From Ottowia sp. (lineage in GTDB: Bacteria; Pseudomonadota; Gammaproteobacteria; Burkholderiales; Burkholderiaceae_C), in NCBI RefSeq assembly GCF_016703145.1, contig NZ_JADJCO010000002.1, positions 434,001 through 498,000 on the forward strand: a stretch of DNA of 64,000 bases, read 5' to 3'. The position numbers and the translations under genes are program-made. Below the pieces are notes generated by a model, which saw only the letters and a list, made by a program, of their open reading frames with translations, did no database searches and was not told where the DNA came from. The first letter of the stretch is position 1. Each line of letters opens with the position of its first letter. Positions 51,657 through 61,701 of this stretch are shown here, piece by piece.

Positions 51657-52871
51657 ATGACGACGTTTCTCGACTCTCCCATGCTGAGCGCCATGCTGGA
51701 CTGGCTGGCCCACGGCGTGCTGGGCTGGGCCTGGTGGCAGGTGCTGCTGCTCGGCCTGCTGATGACGCACATCACCATCGTCAGCGTCACGCTGTACCTG
51801 CACCGCCACTCGGCCCACCGCGCGCTCGACCTGCATCCGGCCGTGCGGCACTTCTTCCGCTTCTGGCTGTGGATGACCACCGGCATGACCACCAAGGCGT
51901 GGACCGCCATCCACCGCAAGCACCACGCCAAGTGCGAGCAGGCCGAAGACCCGCACAGCCCGCAAATCCACGGCCTGAAAAAAGTCATGTGGCAGGGCGC
52001 CGAGCTGTACCGCGCCGAGGCCGAGAACGACGACACCCTGGCCCGCTACGGCCACGGCACGCCCAACGACTGGCTTGAGCGCAACGTCTACAACCGCCAC
52101 TCCGTGCTGGGCGTCAGCCTGATGCTGATCATCGACGTGCTGCTGTTCGGCGGCCTGGGCGCCGCGCTGTGGGCCATGCAGATGGCGTGGATCCCGTTCT
52201 GGGCCGCCGGCGTGGTCAACGGCGTCGGCCACTTCTGGGGCTACCGCAACTTCGAGGCGCAGGACGCCTCCACCAACCTCACCCCCTGGGGCCTCATCAT
52301 CGGCGGCGAGGAGCTGCACAACAACCACCACACCTACCCGACCTCGGCCAAGTTCTCGGTCAAGCCCTACGAGTTCGACATCGGCTGGGTCTACATCACC
52401 GTCCTGTCCAGCGTGGGCCTGGCGCGCGCCAAGAAAACCCCGCCCCGCCTGGCCTACGGCGACGTGCGCCCCGTGGCCGACGCCCAGACGCTGGAGGCGC
52501 TGATCGCCCACCGCTACGAAGTCATGGCCGGCTACGCGCGCCAGATGCGCGAAGTGCTGCACCAGCAGACCGCCTCGGCCGGCGCCGCCAGCGCCGGCGC
52601 CATCCGCTCGGCGCGCCGCTGGCTGCACCGCGACGCCGACAAGGTGCCCGCCGCCGCCGTGCCCCAGCTGGCCGAGGCGCGCGCCGCCTATCCGGCGCTC
52701 GACAAGATGGTCACCATGCGCGAGGAGCTGCGCCAGCTCTGGCTCAACACCGGCCGCTCGCGCGAGCAACTGGTGGCCGACCTGCAGGCCTGGTGCAAGC
52801 GTGCCGAGGACAGCGGCATCGCCGCGCTGCACGAGTTCTCGATGAAGCTGCGCGCCGTGCGCGTGGCTTGA
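51657..52871 (+). CDS. Membrane fatty acid desaturase (delta-9 type)
   Basis: 404 aa. The three His boxes of membrane di-iron desaturases are LHRHSAHR, HRKHHAKC and HNNHHTY, with two hydrophobic hairpins (VLLLGLLMTHITIVSVTLYL; VLGVSLMLIIDVLLFGGLG). It introduces a double bond into saturated acyl chains. It is longer than the typical ~300 aa by a C-terminal soluble helical region of about 120 residues (from about 290) often present in proteobacterial members. ATG at 51657; a TACAAT box at 51568-51573 is a candidate -10. Followed by a MITE-like element and a terminator. Confidence 0.9.
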   Translation: MTTFLDSPMLSAMLDWLAHGVLGWAWWQVLLLGLLMTHITIVSVTLYLHRHSAHRALDLHPAVRHFFRFWLWMTTGMTTKAWTAIHRKHHAKCEQAEDPHSPQIHGLKKVMWQGAELYRAEAENDDTLARYGHGTPNDWLERNVYNRHSVLGVSLMLIIDVLLFGGLGAALWAMQMAWIPFWAAGVVNGVGHFWGYRNFEAQDASTNLTPWGLIIGGEELHNNHHTYPTSAKFSVKPYEFDIGWVYITVLSSVGLARAKKTPPRLAYGDVRPVADAQTLEALIAHRYEVMAGYARQMREVLHQQTASAGAASAGAIRSARRWLHRDADKVPAAAVPQLAEARAAYPALDKMVTMREELRQLWLNTGRSREQLVADLQAWCKRAEDSGIAALHEFSMKLRAVRVA

Positions 52872-52877
52872 AACTCC

Positions 52878-53198
52878 AACCTAGAAACGGCAGTTGACCG
52901 CTTGCCACCCTCGGGAAAGCCGCGTGAGCATTGACCTCGACGGCTTCGATGACCTCACCTTTCGGGTGAGCGCGCTACGCGCCCGCCAGCACCGCGCTCG
53001 CCGCGCCATGCGGCGTTGCTCCTCCTTGCGCACAACAGTGCGCCGCGTCGTCTCCCTTGCAGGGCGCGGCCCAGCCAGAGGCTGGGCCTGTTCGCGCCGT
53101 CCAAAGGCGCGCAGGCGCCTTTGGAGCCGCGGCGCTCACCCTTGCCTGCCACGCCGATCACGGCACTGGCGGGCGCGTTCAACTGCCGTTTCTAGGTT
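52878..53198. mobile_element. MITE-like element with perfect 20-bp terminal inverted repeats
   Basis: 321 bp, no convincing ORF. Left end AACCTAGAAACGGCAGTTGA (52878-52897); right end is its exact reverse complement (53179-53198). The left 140 bp recur, slightly diverged, at 63864-64000. No target-site duplication could be recognised. A mobilising transposase is not in the window. Confidence 0.75.
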
Positions 53199-53249
53199 CA
53201 ACGAACACAGCGGGCTGGCGCTTTCTCGCGCGATGACCCCGAAAAGAAT

Positions 53250-53275
53250 GCGCGGCAACAGCCGCGCTTTTTTTT
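53250..53275 (+). terminator. Rho-independent terminator after the MITE
   Basis: Stem GCGCGGC/GCCGCGC, loop AACA, followed by eight T (53268-53275). It probably ended desaturase transcription before the MITE came between. The 512-bp gap 52872-53383 holds the MITE, this terminator and nothing else evident. Confidence 0.9.
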
Positions 53276-53383
53276 GGACGCCATGGGGCATGGCGCGGGG
53301 AACAAGGGCCGACAAGGCCGTGAGCCCGGTTCCTGCCTCGACGATCGGCTGGCCAGTGAAGGCACCGTGCGCTCCGCGCCGGT

Positions 53384-56278
53384 TCACTCCAGCAGCACGG
53401 CCAGCTTGTTGACGAGGTCGAGGCTGGTGGGGGTGACGACGTCCATGGGCGCGCGCTCGGGCGCGTAGTTGAGCGTCTGCGTCAGGCTCTCGCCGGTGGT
53501 GGTGGCGTTCAGGGGCAGCAGCATGATGTTCGTGTGCAGGCCGTCCGCATGCCTCAGCGTGGTCGTGATGTCCACCACCGCGCCGTCGCTCATGCGCCGC
53601 AGCATGCGGCCGTGATAGGGCGGCCGGAAGGCGTTGTAGGTGGCGTCAGTCCTGTGGTTGATCTCGTATTCGTTAATCATGAAATCGCGCACGGTCGCCG
53701 AGTGCGCGGCCGAACGGATGGTCTGTCCGTCGCTGTCCCGGTAGTCAGCAGGCAGATCGATCAGGAGCGCGTTGTACTTTTGCAAGCGTGTGGGGTCGTT
53801 GCCGGAGTTGGGGAAGTACACCGAGTAATCCCAGCTCATGAACTCCAGAAAGGAGTTCTTGGCGTTCGTCATGACCGTGCGCATGTCACTGCCGCCCAGC
53901 GGCTGGTAGTCCTGCCACTTGGGGATGAGGCTCGGCGTCACGGGCGTGTCGCCGTCGAAGGGCCGCGTCACCCACCGGGAACCGTAGATGGCCTGGTAGG
54001 ACCCGAAGTGCTGCACGAACACCAGCGCCGGTGCCTGGCCCAGGTTGAAGACATAGACCGGGTACCAGGGCGTCTGCAGGGCCTTCATGCCGTTGCGGTA
54101 GAGCGCCAGCGGGTCGGCGTTGGGGTTGCTGAAATCGACCGCCGCCACGCCTTCTTTGTTGGGCTTTCCGTGGTTCACATGCGCCAGCCCGGTCCAGGTG
54201 ACCAGTTCCGCGCCGCCTTGGCCGTCTTTGTTCCAGCGCATGGGGATGTAGCCGCCGGGTGCCACGGTCCACGCCTTGCCCCTGGCGGGGTCGAGCAGGG
54301 TGCCCACCACGTAGTTGTAGTAATCGATGTCCTGCAGGCTTTTGTACAGCTCGCTGTGCCCCTGGTCGGCGGCGGTGCCGAGCATGGCTTTCTTGTAGCC
54401 GGCCAGCACGGCGGGCGTCAGGTCGGCGCCCTGGCCGAGGGCCAGGTTCACCAGGTCGTAGGCGCGCGCCGATGCCTTCTGGAAGAACTGGTGGTAGCGC
54501 TCGCTCATCTGGGGCGTGACGTTGCTGACCGAGATGTTGGCGAGGAAGGCCAGGTACGCGTCGAGCCGGCCGAGCTTTTCGCTCACCAGCATGATTTCCA
54601 TCAGGTTGGGGAAGCTGCCAATGGCTTTGTCCATGCCGGGAATGTCCAGGTCGGGGCGCAGCTGGGGGATGACGGCGTCGTAGGGCAGCGTCTCGAAGCC
54701 GCTGACGAACATCTTGTCGAAGCGCACCAGGTTGCCGTCGCCCGCCCCGGCCCGCGGCGGAGTCTGAATCTGCCGGGCGCGCTCCTTGAGCTCGTCCAGC
54801 TCGGCGATGAGCTGCTCGTAGGCGTCGCCCTGCCCGGCTTGCAGCATCGCCTTGTCGTCGTTGACGATCAGCGGCTGCTCTTCCACCCGCTTTTTCGCGC
54901 GCGCCAGTTCTTCCGCGTCCTGGGCGGCTTTCTTCTTGTCGGCCAGGTACGCCTTCCACTGATCGTAGGAGGTAAAGGCCGTGTCTGGCGGGGCTTCCTC
55001 GTCGTAGTGGGGGCCGACCGGGTCGGGCAGCTTCACGCCGGGGTCCTTGGGCAGGCTGCCCATGGGCGGCACCAGGGAGCTGCCCTGGTCCTTGAGCATG
55101 GTCTGGATGCTGCCGACCCAGGCCGTGGTGTCGGCCACGCCGGCGGGCTTGGCCTCGGCCGAGACTTGCACGTTCTGCAGCGCCTTGGCCCAGCCGTTTT
55201 GCTTGTAGAACTGCACGGAGGCGCTGCCGCCCGCGCCGGCGGTCAGCGTCTGGTACTTGACCGCCAGCGAGGCGCCGTTTTGCGACTCGGCGTTGCCGTC
55301 GGCGCTGCTGAAACTGAGCTGGCCGCTGCCGATGGCCTGGTTCATCGAGGTGGTCTGCGAGACGAAGGCGTCGCCGTTGACGGCGTAGAAGTCGGCGATG
55401 GCGCTCTCGATCTTGCCGCGCAGCGCGGTCATCTGGCGCACCAGCGCGGTCTGGATGGCGGCGTCGGCGCACAGCGCGTACTGCGCCTTCAGGTCGGCGA
55501 AGACGCTTTCCATGCGCGAGAGGATCTGGATGTTGGCGTAGGGCTCGGCGTCGGCCAGCTTGTAGCGGCCGACGGTGACGCGGGTGGTGTAGGGCTTGCC
55601 GCCGCAGAGGTCGGTGGGCGGGCTTTGGGTGGTGCTGACGTAGCCGCGCAGCAGCTCGTCGCCCAGCTTGGTGCCGATGAGGTAGCCGGTGAAGTTCTCG
55701 CTGCCGCTGAAGCCGCTGCCGAGGATGGAGACGATGTTGTTGGTGTTGGCCGACACCAGTTGCACGCTGACGGTGCCGTCGGACTGGGTGTTGCGCAAGG
55801 CTTCGGCATGGTGGTAGGCGGCGGCGGCCTTGAAGCCGCCGGCGGAGCCGGAGAGCGATCCGTCGAGGGTCGTCTGGCTGCTGGCCGTGCTGGCGGCCTT
55901 GCTGCTGGTGATGCGCAGCGCGGTGGTCTGCCGCGAGCGGGTGGTGTCCACGTTCAGCCGGCCGTCTTCCTTGAGCCGCCCCAGGTCGAAGATGGGGCGC
56001 AGGTTGTAGGTGGATGCGGCCGCGTTGATGCTGGAGCCGACCGAGAGCGACTTGATCGTCTCCGGCGTGATGTTGGTGCCCCGGCCGGCGGTCAGCAGGT
56101 AGCGGTCGAAGTCCTCCTCGTCCATGGACGCGTGCGCGGCCAGGGTGGGATAGCGCGAGGTATGGGTGGGCTCTGGCTCGTCCGAGCCGCCGCCGCAGCC
56201 GGCCAGAAGGAGCGCGCAGGCCAGCGGGACGGCCATGAAGCGGGGGCGGCGTGGCAGGTGGATGTACAGGTCTTTCAT
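53384..56278 (-). CDS. Large lipoprotein of unknown function
   Basis: 964 aa. Lipoprotein signal peptide with lipobox LLLAGC (Cys at about residue 28) followed by GGGSDEPEPTHTSRY, no Asp at +2, so outer-membrane sorting is plausible. A region of about residues 75-330 is Ser/Ala/Gly-rich with alternating strands; about 440-520 is charged and helical (KAYLADKKKAAQDAEELARA), a possible coiled coil; the C-terminal half (about 560-964) looks like a compact domain (DIDYYNYVVGTLLDPARGKA; SWDYSVYFPNSGNDPTRLQK). I do not recognise a family; the N-terminal strand-rich part could be pore-forming-like, but this is a guess. Stands alone, divergent from nothing, with weak ribosome binding. Confidence 0.7.
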   Translation of the reverse strand: MKDLYIHLPRRPRFMAVPLACALLLAGCGGGSDEPEPTHTSRYPTLAAHASMDEEDFDRYLLTAGRGTNITPETIKSLSVGSSINAAASTYNLRPIFDLGRLKEDGRLNVDTTRSRQTTALRITSSKAASTASSQTTLDGSLSGSAGGFKAAAAYHHAEALRNTQSDGTVSVQLVSANTNNIVSILGSGFSGSENFTGYLIGTKLGDELLRGYVSTTQSPPTDLCGGKPYTTRVTVGRYKLADAEPYANIQILSRMESVFADLKAQYALCADAAIQTALVRQMTALRGKIESAIADFYAVNGDAFVSQTTSMNQAIGSGQLSFSSADGNAESQNGASLAVKYQTLTAGAGGSASVQFYKQNGWAKALQNVQVSAEAKPAGVADTTAWVGSIQTMLKDQGSSLVPPMGSLPKDPGVKLPDPVGPHYDEEAPPDTAFTSYDQWKAYLADKKKAAQDAEELARAKKRVEEQPLIVNDDKAMLQAGQGDAYEQLIAELDELKERARQIQTPPRAGAGDGNLVRFDKMFVSGFETLPYDAVIPQLRPDLDIPGMDKAIGSFPNLMEIMLVSEKLGRLDAYLAFLANISVSNVTPQMSERYHQFFQKASARAYDLVNLALGQGADLTPAVLAGYKKAMLGTAADQGHSELYKSLQDIDYYNYVVGTLLDPARGKAWTVAPGGYIPMRWNKDGQGGAELVTWTGLAHVNHGKPNKEGVAAVDFSNPNADPLALYRNGMKALQTPWYPVYVFNLGQAPALVFVQHFGSYQAIYGSRWVTRPFDGDTPVTPSLIPKWQDYQPLGGSDMRTVMTNAKNSFLEFMSWDYSVYFPNSGNDPTRLQKYNALLIDLPADYRDSDGQTIRSAAHSATVRDFMINEYEINHRTDATYNAFRPPYHGRMLRRMSDGAVVDITTTLRHADGLHTNIMLLPLNATTTGESLTQTLNYAPERAPMDVVTPTSLDLVNKLAVLLE

Positions 56279-56506
56279 GATTCATCGACAGGTCGGGCGG
56301 GACTCTGAAAAGTCTAGATACAGGTATTTGCCGGCCGTGGGCCATGTTCGGGGCCAGCATCCCAGGTTGAGGGAATGCGTCCCGCGTATCGGGCTGTCAC
56401 TATAGTCCGGCGCATGCCGTCTTTCCAGCCAGCACCCCCTGCGGGCCCACTTCCGCACCGGCGACCTGGAACAGCCGCCCGCACCTCCTTGGCGGCCCGG
56501 CGATGA

Positions 56507-56542
56507 AAAAACGGCCCCGGCGGGTATCCCGCCGGGGCCGTT
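56507..56542 (-). terminator. Terminator after the DUF11 surface protein gene
   Basis: Stem AACGGCCCCGGCGGG/CCCGCCGGGGCCGTT around TAT; the minus-strand 3' side continues TTTTT. The 363-bp gap 56279-56641 holds this, a dispersed element and no gene. Confidence 0.85.
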
Positions 56543-56549
56543 GTTCAGG

Positions 56550-56605
56550 TGGTTGCTACAAATTCAATAGCTGGCTCGATCCCCTTGCAACCCGGGTTCC
56601 GATGG
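56550..56605 (+). repeat. AT-rich dispersed element, copy 15
   Basis: GTTGCTACAAATTCAATAGC, then TGGCTCGATCCCCTTGCAAC. It lies between the DUF11 gene stop and its terminator. Confidence 0.6.
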
Positions 56606-56641
56606 CCGCGGGCCGGGGGTTTCCCGGCCCGCGCCGCGCCG

Positions 56642-59600
56642 TCAGCGCTGGCGCCGCCTGTAGGCCAGGCCGCCCAGCAGCAGCGACAGCGCCGCCAGGG
56701 CCCAGGGCGCGTTCACCGGCACCGGGGTGATGCCGCCGCCGGTCACCACGTGGGTGGTGCGGCACGATTGCGCGCTGGTGCAGCGCGGCTCGTCCGTGCC
56801 GCCGGGCGCGACCTGGTTGTTCACACTGGTGGTCGCGCCCCTCGTCACCTTGGCCTGGTAGGTGAACGCATGCGTGCCCTCCGCGGCGCCGGCCGCCAGC
56901 TCGCAGGTCACCACCTGGCCCGCCGCGTTGCACGTGCCGCCGGCCGGCGTGGTGAACGAGCCCGGCACCAGCTCCAGCCCCTGGCCCAGCGTGTCCGTCA
57001 GCGTGACCACGCCGCGCGTCGGCGCCTCGGCCACCGTCACCTCGACGGTGTAGGTCAGGGTCTGTCCGACCGACACCTTGGCGCCGCTGGCCACCTCGGC
57101 CCGCTTGGCCACCGTCACCACCGCCTGGCGGATCTCGCCGAAGTCGTAGCCCGTGGCCACGGCGTCCGTCACCAGCACGATGTCCGTGACCACGCTGGGC
57201 ACGACACCGCGCGCGTTGGCGGTGCCGCCGCTGGTGCCCACGGCGCGCGCGCCATCGACGTAGCCGGCCGGCTGCGCCTCGGTCACGCGGTAGCGGCCAG
57301 CGGGCAGGCCGCTGAAGGCGTACTGTCCGTTGCCGTCGGTCACCGCCGTCCGGATCACGTACTGGTCGTCGCCCGCGCACGTCGGCACGGCGTTGCCGTC
57401 CATCGGCAGCGCGGCCGTGTCCAGCACCCCATCGAGGCCGGCGACGCAGCCCTGCAGCGCGATCGACACGCCGCCGATGCCCAGCTCGCCGCCACCCTGG
57501 CTGCCGTCGTCGTCAGCGTCGTGGAACACCGTGCCCGCCAGGCTGGCGCCGCCCACCCGCACGGCCGTCGACGAGGCCGAATGCACGTACAGCAGCGCGC
57601 TGCGGGCGTCCGGCGAACGCCCGCCGATGCCGTTGTTGAACACGTCCTCCGCGGGGCAGCCCGGCGTGATGCCGATCTGCCCGGCCAGGCACCACGGCGT
57701 GCTGCCGCCGGGGGCCGTTGCTCGCGTGGCGCGGGTCGTTGTTGATCGAGCTCGGCGCGGCGTTGGTGTAGTACACCGCCATGGTGGGGTCGCTGGTGGC
57801 GGGAACGGTCACCGCGTTCAGCCGGTAGGCGCCGGCATCGAAGGCCGACGCCGGCGTGCGTGCCGTGAAGCTGTTGCTCGCATTGGCCGCGCCGTCACCC
57901 ACGAACGGCAGGATGTCGATGAAATGCGGCACGTCCGGCGCCACCACGTCGGAGCCGAAGGACACGTAGTCCACGTTGTAGCGGAACCGCCCGCCAGCAT
58001 CGATCACCGGCGTCAGCGTGCTTTTCTGCACCTGGAACCCCGGCGGCGTCTGCACCGCCACGTTCGCCGAGGCGGCCTTGGTGCAGGTGCCGAAGTTGTG
58101 GCTGGCCGGCACGTAGTCGCAGTCCGCCTCGTAGTCGTTCGGGCCGCCGCTCACCGCCACGCTGTTGGTCAGCACCGCGCTGTCCGGCGCGATCAGCGCG
58201 ACCCTTGCCCTGAACTCGATCGGGGCCAGGTTCGCGCCCGCGTTGTCCGCGCCCAGGATGGGCATCTGGCCGGGCAGCGTCCAGGTCAGTTGCGTGTAGC
58301 CGGGGGCCGGGGTGGAGACCACCGGCTCCATCGGGTTGCCGCCCACCGTGGCGGACCCGGACACGTAGTTCAGGTTCGGCGGCAGCACGTCGGTCACCGT
58401 GTAGGTGGCGGCCAGCGGCGGGAAGGTCGTGGAATAGCGCGGCTGCAGCCGGTAGGTCAGCGTGCTGCCCACGGGCTGGGGCGCGATCTCGCCATCGGCC
58501 GGGTTGACGATGCTCTTGCCGACGCGCGAGGTGGTGCGGATCCGCGTCACGCGCAGGTGGTCGCGGATGTTGGCGCCGTCCAGAAAGGTGAACGAGGTGC
58601 CGATGTCACCCTCGTTGCGCAGGATGGTGCCTTCCGGGATCGCCTGGCCGGCCGTGCGGGTGGCGGCAGCCGGCGAGAGCACGCTGATCGTGGCCGCCCA
58701 GGTGTTGCGCAGGATGAGGCCACGGACCTGCATGCCAATTCTGGAGCTGCCCGGCATGGTGCCCACATTGGCGCGCACGTAGACGAGCCCGCCGGCGGCC
58801 TGGGCGGCGGCTTCGCTGGTGTGCCAGGTGATGCCCGGGTCGTTGCAGCGCGCCGTGGCGTACGCCGAAGCCCCGGCGGCCCCATCGTTGTACGGATCGG
58901 TTGCGGTATCGGTGGACGCGAAGTACGGCCCGCCTGCCTTGGTGCCGTACTGGATCGGCGGCGTCGGCGGAGTCGGTGAGACGTCGCTCCAGGTCGTGGT
59001 GACCGAGAAGTTGTCACCGATGTCGAACGCCGTGCGGTCGATGATCTCGCACAGGTAGACGCCGGTGTGCGCGGCCGTGCCGTCGTTGTAGTAGCGCACG
59101 CTGGCCTTCACGGACTGCGTCGGCGTCATGTCGTTGACATGGCAATCGACGACGACGGCGGGGTCGCACCGCGTTTCGAAGGGAGGGTCCAGGCTGAGAT
59201 CTTCCTGGAACCTCTTCATCACAGCGCCCGTATCGAGCCTTTGCATTGGGTAGCTGGCGCTGTTGTTGCTGGGGTCGTCGCCGGTGAGCGGCTGGCCGCT
59301 GATCGACTGGCCGGTCACGCTGCCCAGCCTGATCTGGTGGCCGATCAGCACGTTCGACGGGTACGAGGTGAGCGGCGTCCACAGCACCAGCCCCTTGTTC
59401 GACACCCACCACTCCGCCGGCGGCACGGGCGACGCCGTGACGTTGTTGATGGTGGGCCGGCGCTGCAGGGTGGTGTCGATGTTGTTGACGTCGAAGTCGA
59501 TGAGGGTTCCGACCTGTGCGGCCAGGTCACAGACGCCGCCGTTGGGCACCGCGCTGGGAGATGTGCTGTTGGTGCCGCCGGTGTCGGCGACCAGGTTGTA

Positions 59601-60557
59601 CATGTTGAAGCCGCCGCCGGACTCGACATCGGGCAAGCCGAGGTGCGGGCTGCCGCAGCCGCTGCTGAAGGTGCCCCCGGCGGCGGGGTGCCAGTCGTCC
59701 AGCCGTACCCCGGCCGGATAGCCGGAAACGTCCATCTGGTAGTGCACGGGCACTGCGGGATTGAGTTGTTCCACGCCCTTGTTGCCGTGGCCGTTGGGGT
59801 TCTTGGCCACCAGGCCCACCAGCGGCTTGTGGAAGAAACCGTCCTCGTCAGCAGGGCCGTTGGCGGGCATGAAACCGTAGGCGCGCGGGTTGCCCTGGTG
59901 GCTCATCTGCACCACGACGTCGTAGAACGGCGCGGCGGTGACCGCCAGCGCGGCCGGCGTCTGGCCGGGCGTGAACGACGGGGTGGCCGAGGACGAGGCC
60001 GTCAGGCTGGGCGCGGGCAGGGCGGTGCCGTTGGGCGTGGTGCTGAGCACCGTGGCGTTGAGGTACACCGACCGCGTGCCCGAACTGGCGACGTTGCCCA
60101 GGTTGCAGGTCAGCGTCTGGCCGTCGACCGAGATGGTGGACCCGGCCCCGGTGCAGTCGGCCGGCACGTTGGTCCAGCGCGCCACCGGCAGGCCCACGCG
60201 CGGCGCCACGTTGCCCTGCGGGAGCGTGCTGACCAGGGTCAGGTTGTTGTCTCCGCCGCTGGTGCTGAAGGTCGCCAGGTATTCGAACTGGTCGTTGGTG
60301 CGCACGATGCCGTTGTGGGCATCCGTGTCAAAACCAGGGCCGGCGGCCACGTCCCAGCCCGAGGTGCCGTCGTAGCTGTTGACGAAAATGAGCTGGGTGA
60401 TGGCGGCCTGGGCTGGCAGGCTGGCGCCCATCAGAACGGCGGCGGCCGCCAGCCACCGCCGCAAGGGCCGTGGCGCCGCGAGGCGGGCGTGAGGTCTACC
60501 CCCCCCCCCGCTGGGGTAGAGCGGCGGAGAATCATTCAAGTTGCTGGATATGGGCAT
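56642..60557 (-). CDS. DUF11/SdrD-B-like surface protein with sorting tail (one-base frameshift as read)
   Basis: About 1304 aa when corrected. After an N-terminal stretch encoded partly by a G11 tract comes a signal peptide (LAAAAVLMGASLPAQA). Several DUF11-like beta domains follow (TLTYRLQPRYSTTFPPLAAT; LTYTVEVTVAEAPTRGVVTL), an SdrD B-like module (TVFHDADDDGSQGGGELGIG ... YAFSGLPAGRYRVTEAQPAG), and a tail PVPVNAPWALAALSLLLGGL with RRRQR. The reading frame breaks in GGGGG at 57710-57714 (plus strand): ...NNDPRHASNGP in one frame, then PWCLAGQIGITPGC...FNNGIGGRSPDARS in the next; removing one base joins them. AAGGAG precedes the ATG at 60557. Probably a cell-surface adhesin or stalk. Confidence 0.8.
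60499..60509 (-). repeat. Homopolymer tract G11 inside the DUF11 gene
   Basis: Eleven C on the plus strand, read as G11 in codons ~16-19 of the surface-protein gene, before the signal peptide. Length change by one or two would switch the frame. Confidence 0.9.
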
Positions 60558-60891
60558 TGCTGCGCTCCTTTTTTCAGTCACGGTGCTGTCACGCTTGGTA
60601 TTTGGGCCGCGCGCATGGTATCAAATCAATTCCAAATCACCAATGGTGTAAAGGCCCGTGGAGCGTGAAAAATTGTGCCGGAACGGGTTTTATGCAGGAT
60701 GGCGTGGTTTCGGCGATATTGTCCGAACGTGGTGGGGTGTCATGTAGAGTATTAAAGTATTAACTTTGATATTCACGTGCCATGCCCTGGCGGCGCCGCC
60801 TGGGGGGCTCGTTCGGGCGTTGGCCGTCACACGCTTGCCGGCGCCTCAGTGCCGGACGAGAGAGCGGGGGAATTTTGAAAAATTGAGTTTG

Positions 60892-60973
60892 TCGTAACCT
60901 GGCTACGATGATTCGTGCTTTTTCAAATTCACTTTCTTTTGGAAAAGATGTATAAATCGTAGTATGACTACGA
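60892..60973 (+). promoter_or_regulatory. Candidate abiE promoter with two inverted-repeat operators
   Basis: IR1 is TCGTA-acctggc-TACGA (60892-60908). IR2 is TCGTAG-tatga-CTACGA (60957-60973) and has the abiEi ATG (60964-60966) at its centre. A TATAAAT box (60951-60957) sits next to IR2 and would start transcription at or within a few bases of the ATG. AbiEi proteins are known to repress their own promoter through inverted repeats. The rest of 60558-60963 is A/T-rich with no gene evident. Confidence 0.6.
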
Positions 60974-61701
60974 CTGGGGCAAGCAAACTAAACGCGCTCT
61001 ACACCCGGCTCGCACCGGGGATGCCGTTGACCTCGGAGGACCTGGCGGCGCTGGACATCTCCGCCGACCTGGCCGTTCACTATGTCCGGGCGGGCTGGCT
61101 CATGCGCCTGGCGCGTGGGGTGTATGGTCGCCCGAACGACACCATGGCCCTTCATCCCAGCCTGCTGCTGTTGCAGCGCCGGTTGGAGGGGCTGCGCGTC
61201 GGTGGCAAGTCGGCGCTGGACTGGCATGGCGTGCGGCAGTACGTGGCGCGGCAGCCGGTGCTGCACCTGTACGGCTGGACGGCCGGGCGTTTGCCGGAGT
61301 GGTTCACCGAGCGTTTTCCGGCCGAATACCACCGCAAGCGCCTGTTCGACGAGCAGCCGGGGGCCTTGCTGCATGTTGACCCCTTCGAGAAGCGCGATGG
61401 CGCGCCGCGGGTGTCGGCCCCGGAGCGCGCGCTGCTGGAAGTGTTGAGCGACGTGGGCGTGCGCCAGCCTTTGCAGGAGGCCCGTGAACTGGTGGAGAGC
61501 GCCTACAGCCTGCGCGCCGACGTGCTGCGCGAGTTGCTTCAACGCTGCACGAGCGTCAAGACCGTGCGGCTGTGCCTTCAGCTCGGCCGCGAAGCCTCGC
61601 TGCCCTGGGCGGCCAAGCTCGACCCGGCCGCGCTGCCGACCGGCAGCGATCGGGCCTGGGTGTCCCGATCGGCCGATGGCCTGCTGGTGCTCAAGCCATG
61701 A
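60964..61701 (+). CDS. abiEi: AbiEi-type antitoxin (type IV toxin-antitoxin)
   Basis: 245 aa. N-terminal winged-helix region (about 1-60; MPLTSEDLAALDISADLAVH, AGWLMRLARGVYGRP) and the AbiEi C-terminal domain (GGKSALDWHGVRQYVARQPV; APERALLEVLSDVG). It should repress the operon and counter AbiEii. No Shine-Dalgarno; the promoter -10 box is so close that the message may be leaderless. Overlaps abiEii by ATGA. Confidence 0.9.
   Translation: MTTTGASKLNALYTRLAPGMPLTSEDLAALDISADLAVHYVRAGWLMRLARGVYGRPNDTMALHPSLLLLQRRLEGLRVGGKSALDWHGVRQYVARQPVLHLYGWTAGRLPEWFTERFPAEYHRKRLFDEQPGALLHVDPFEKRDGAPRVSAPERALLEVLSDVGVRQPLQEARELVESAYSLRADVLRELLQRCTSVKTVRLCLQLGREASLPWAAKLDPAALPTGSDRAWVSRSADGLLVLKP

Noticed and set aside
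52940..53412. 172-codon frame across the MITE and terminator
   Set aside because: Runs through inverted repeats and a terminator, Arg-rich, no domain.
53534..56308. 924-codon plus-strand and overlapping 824-codon minus-strand frames at the lipoprotein gene
   Set aside because: Low-complexity alternative frames of the lipoprotein gene, which alone has a lipobox and balanced composition.
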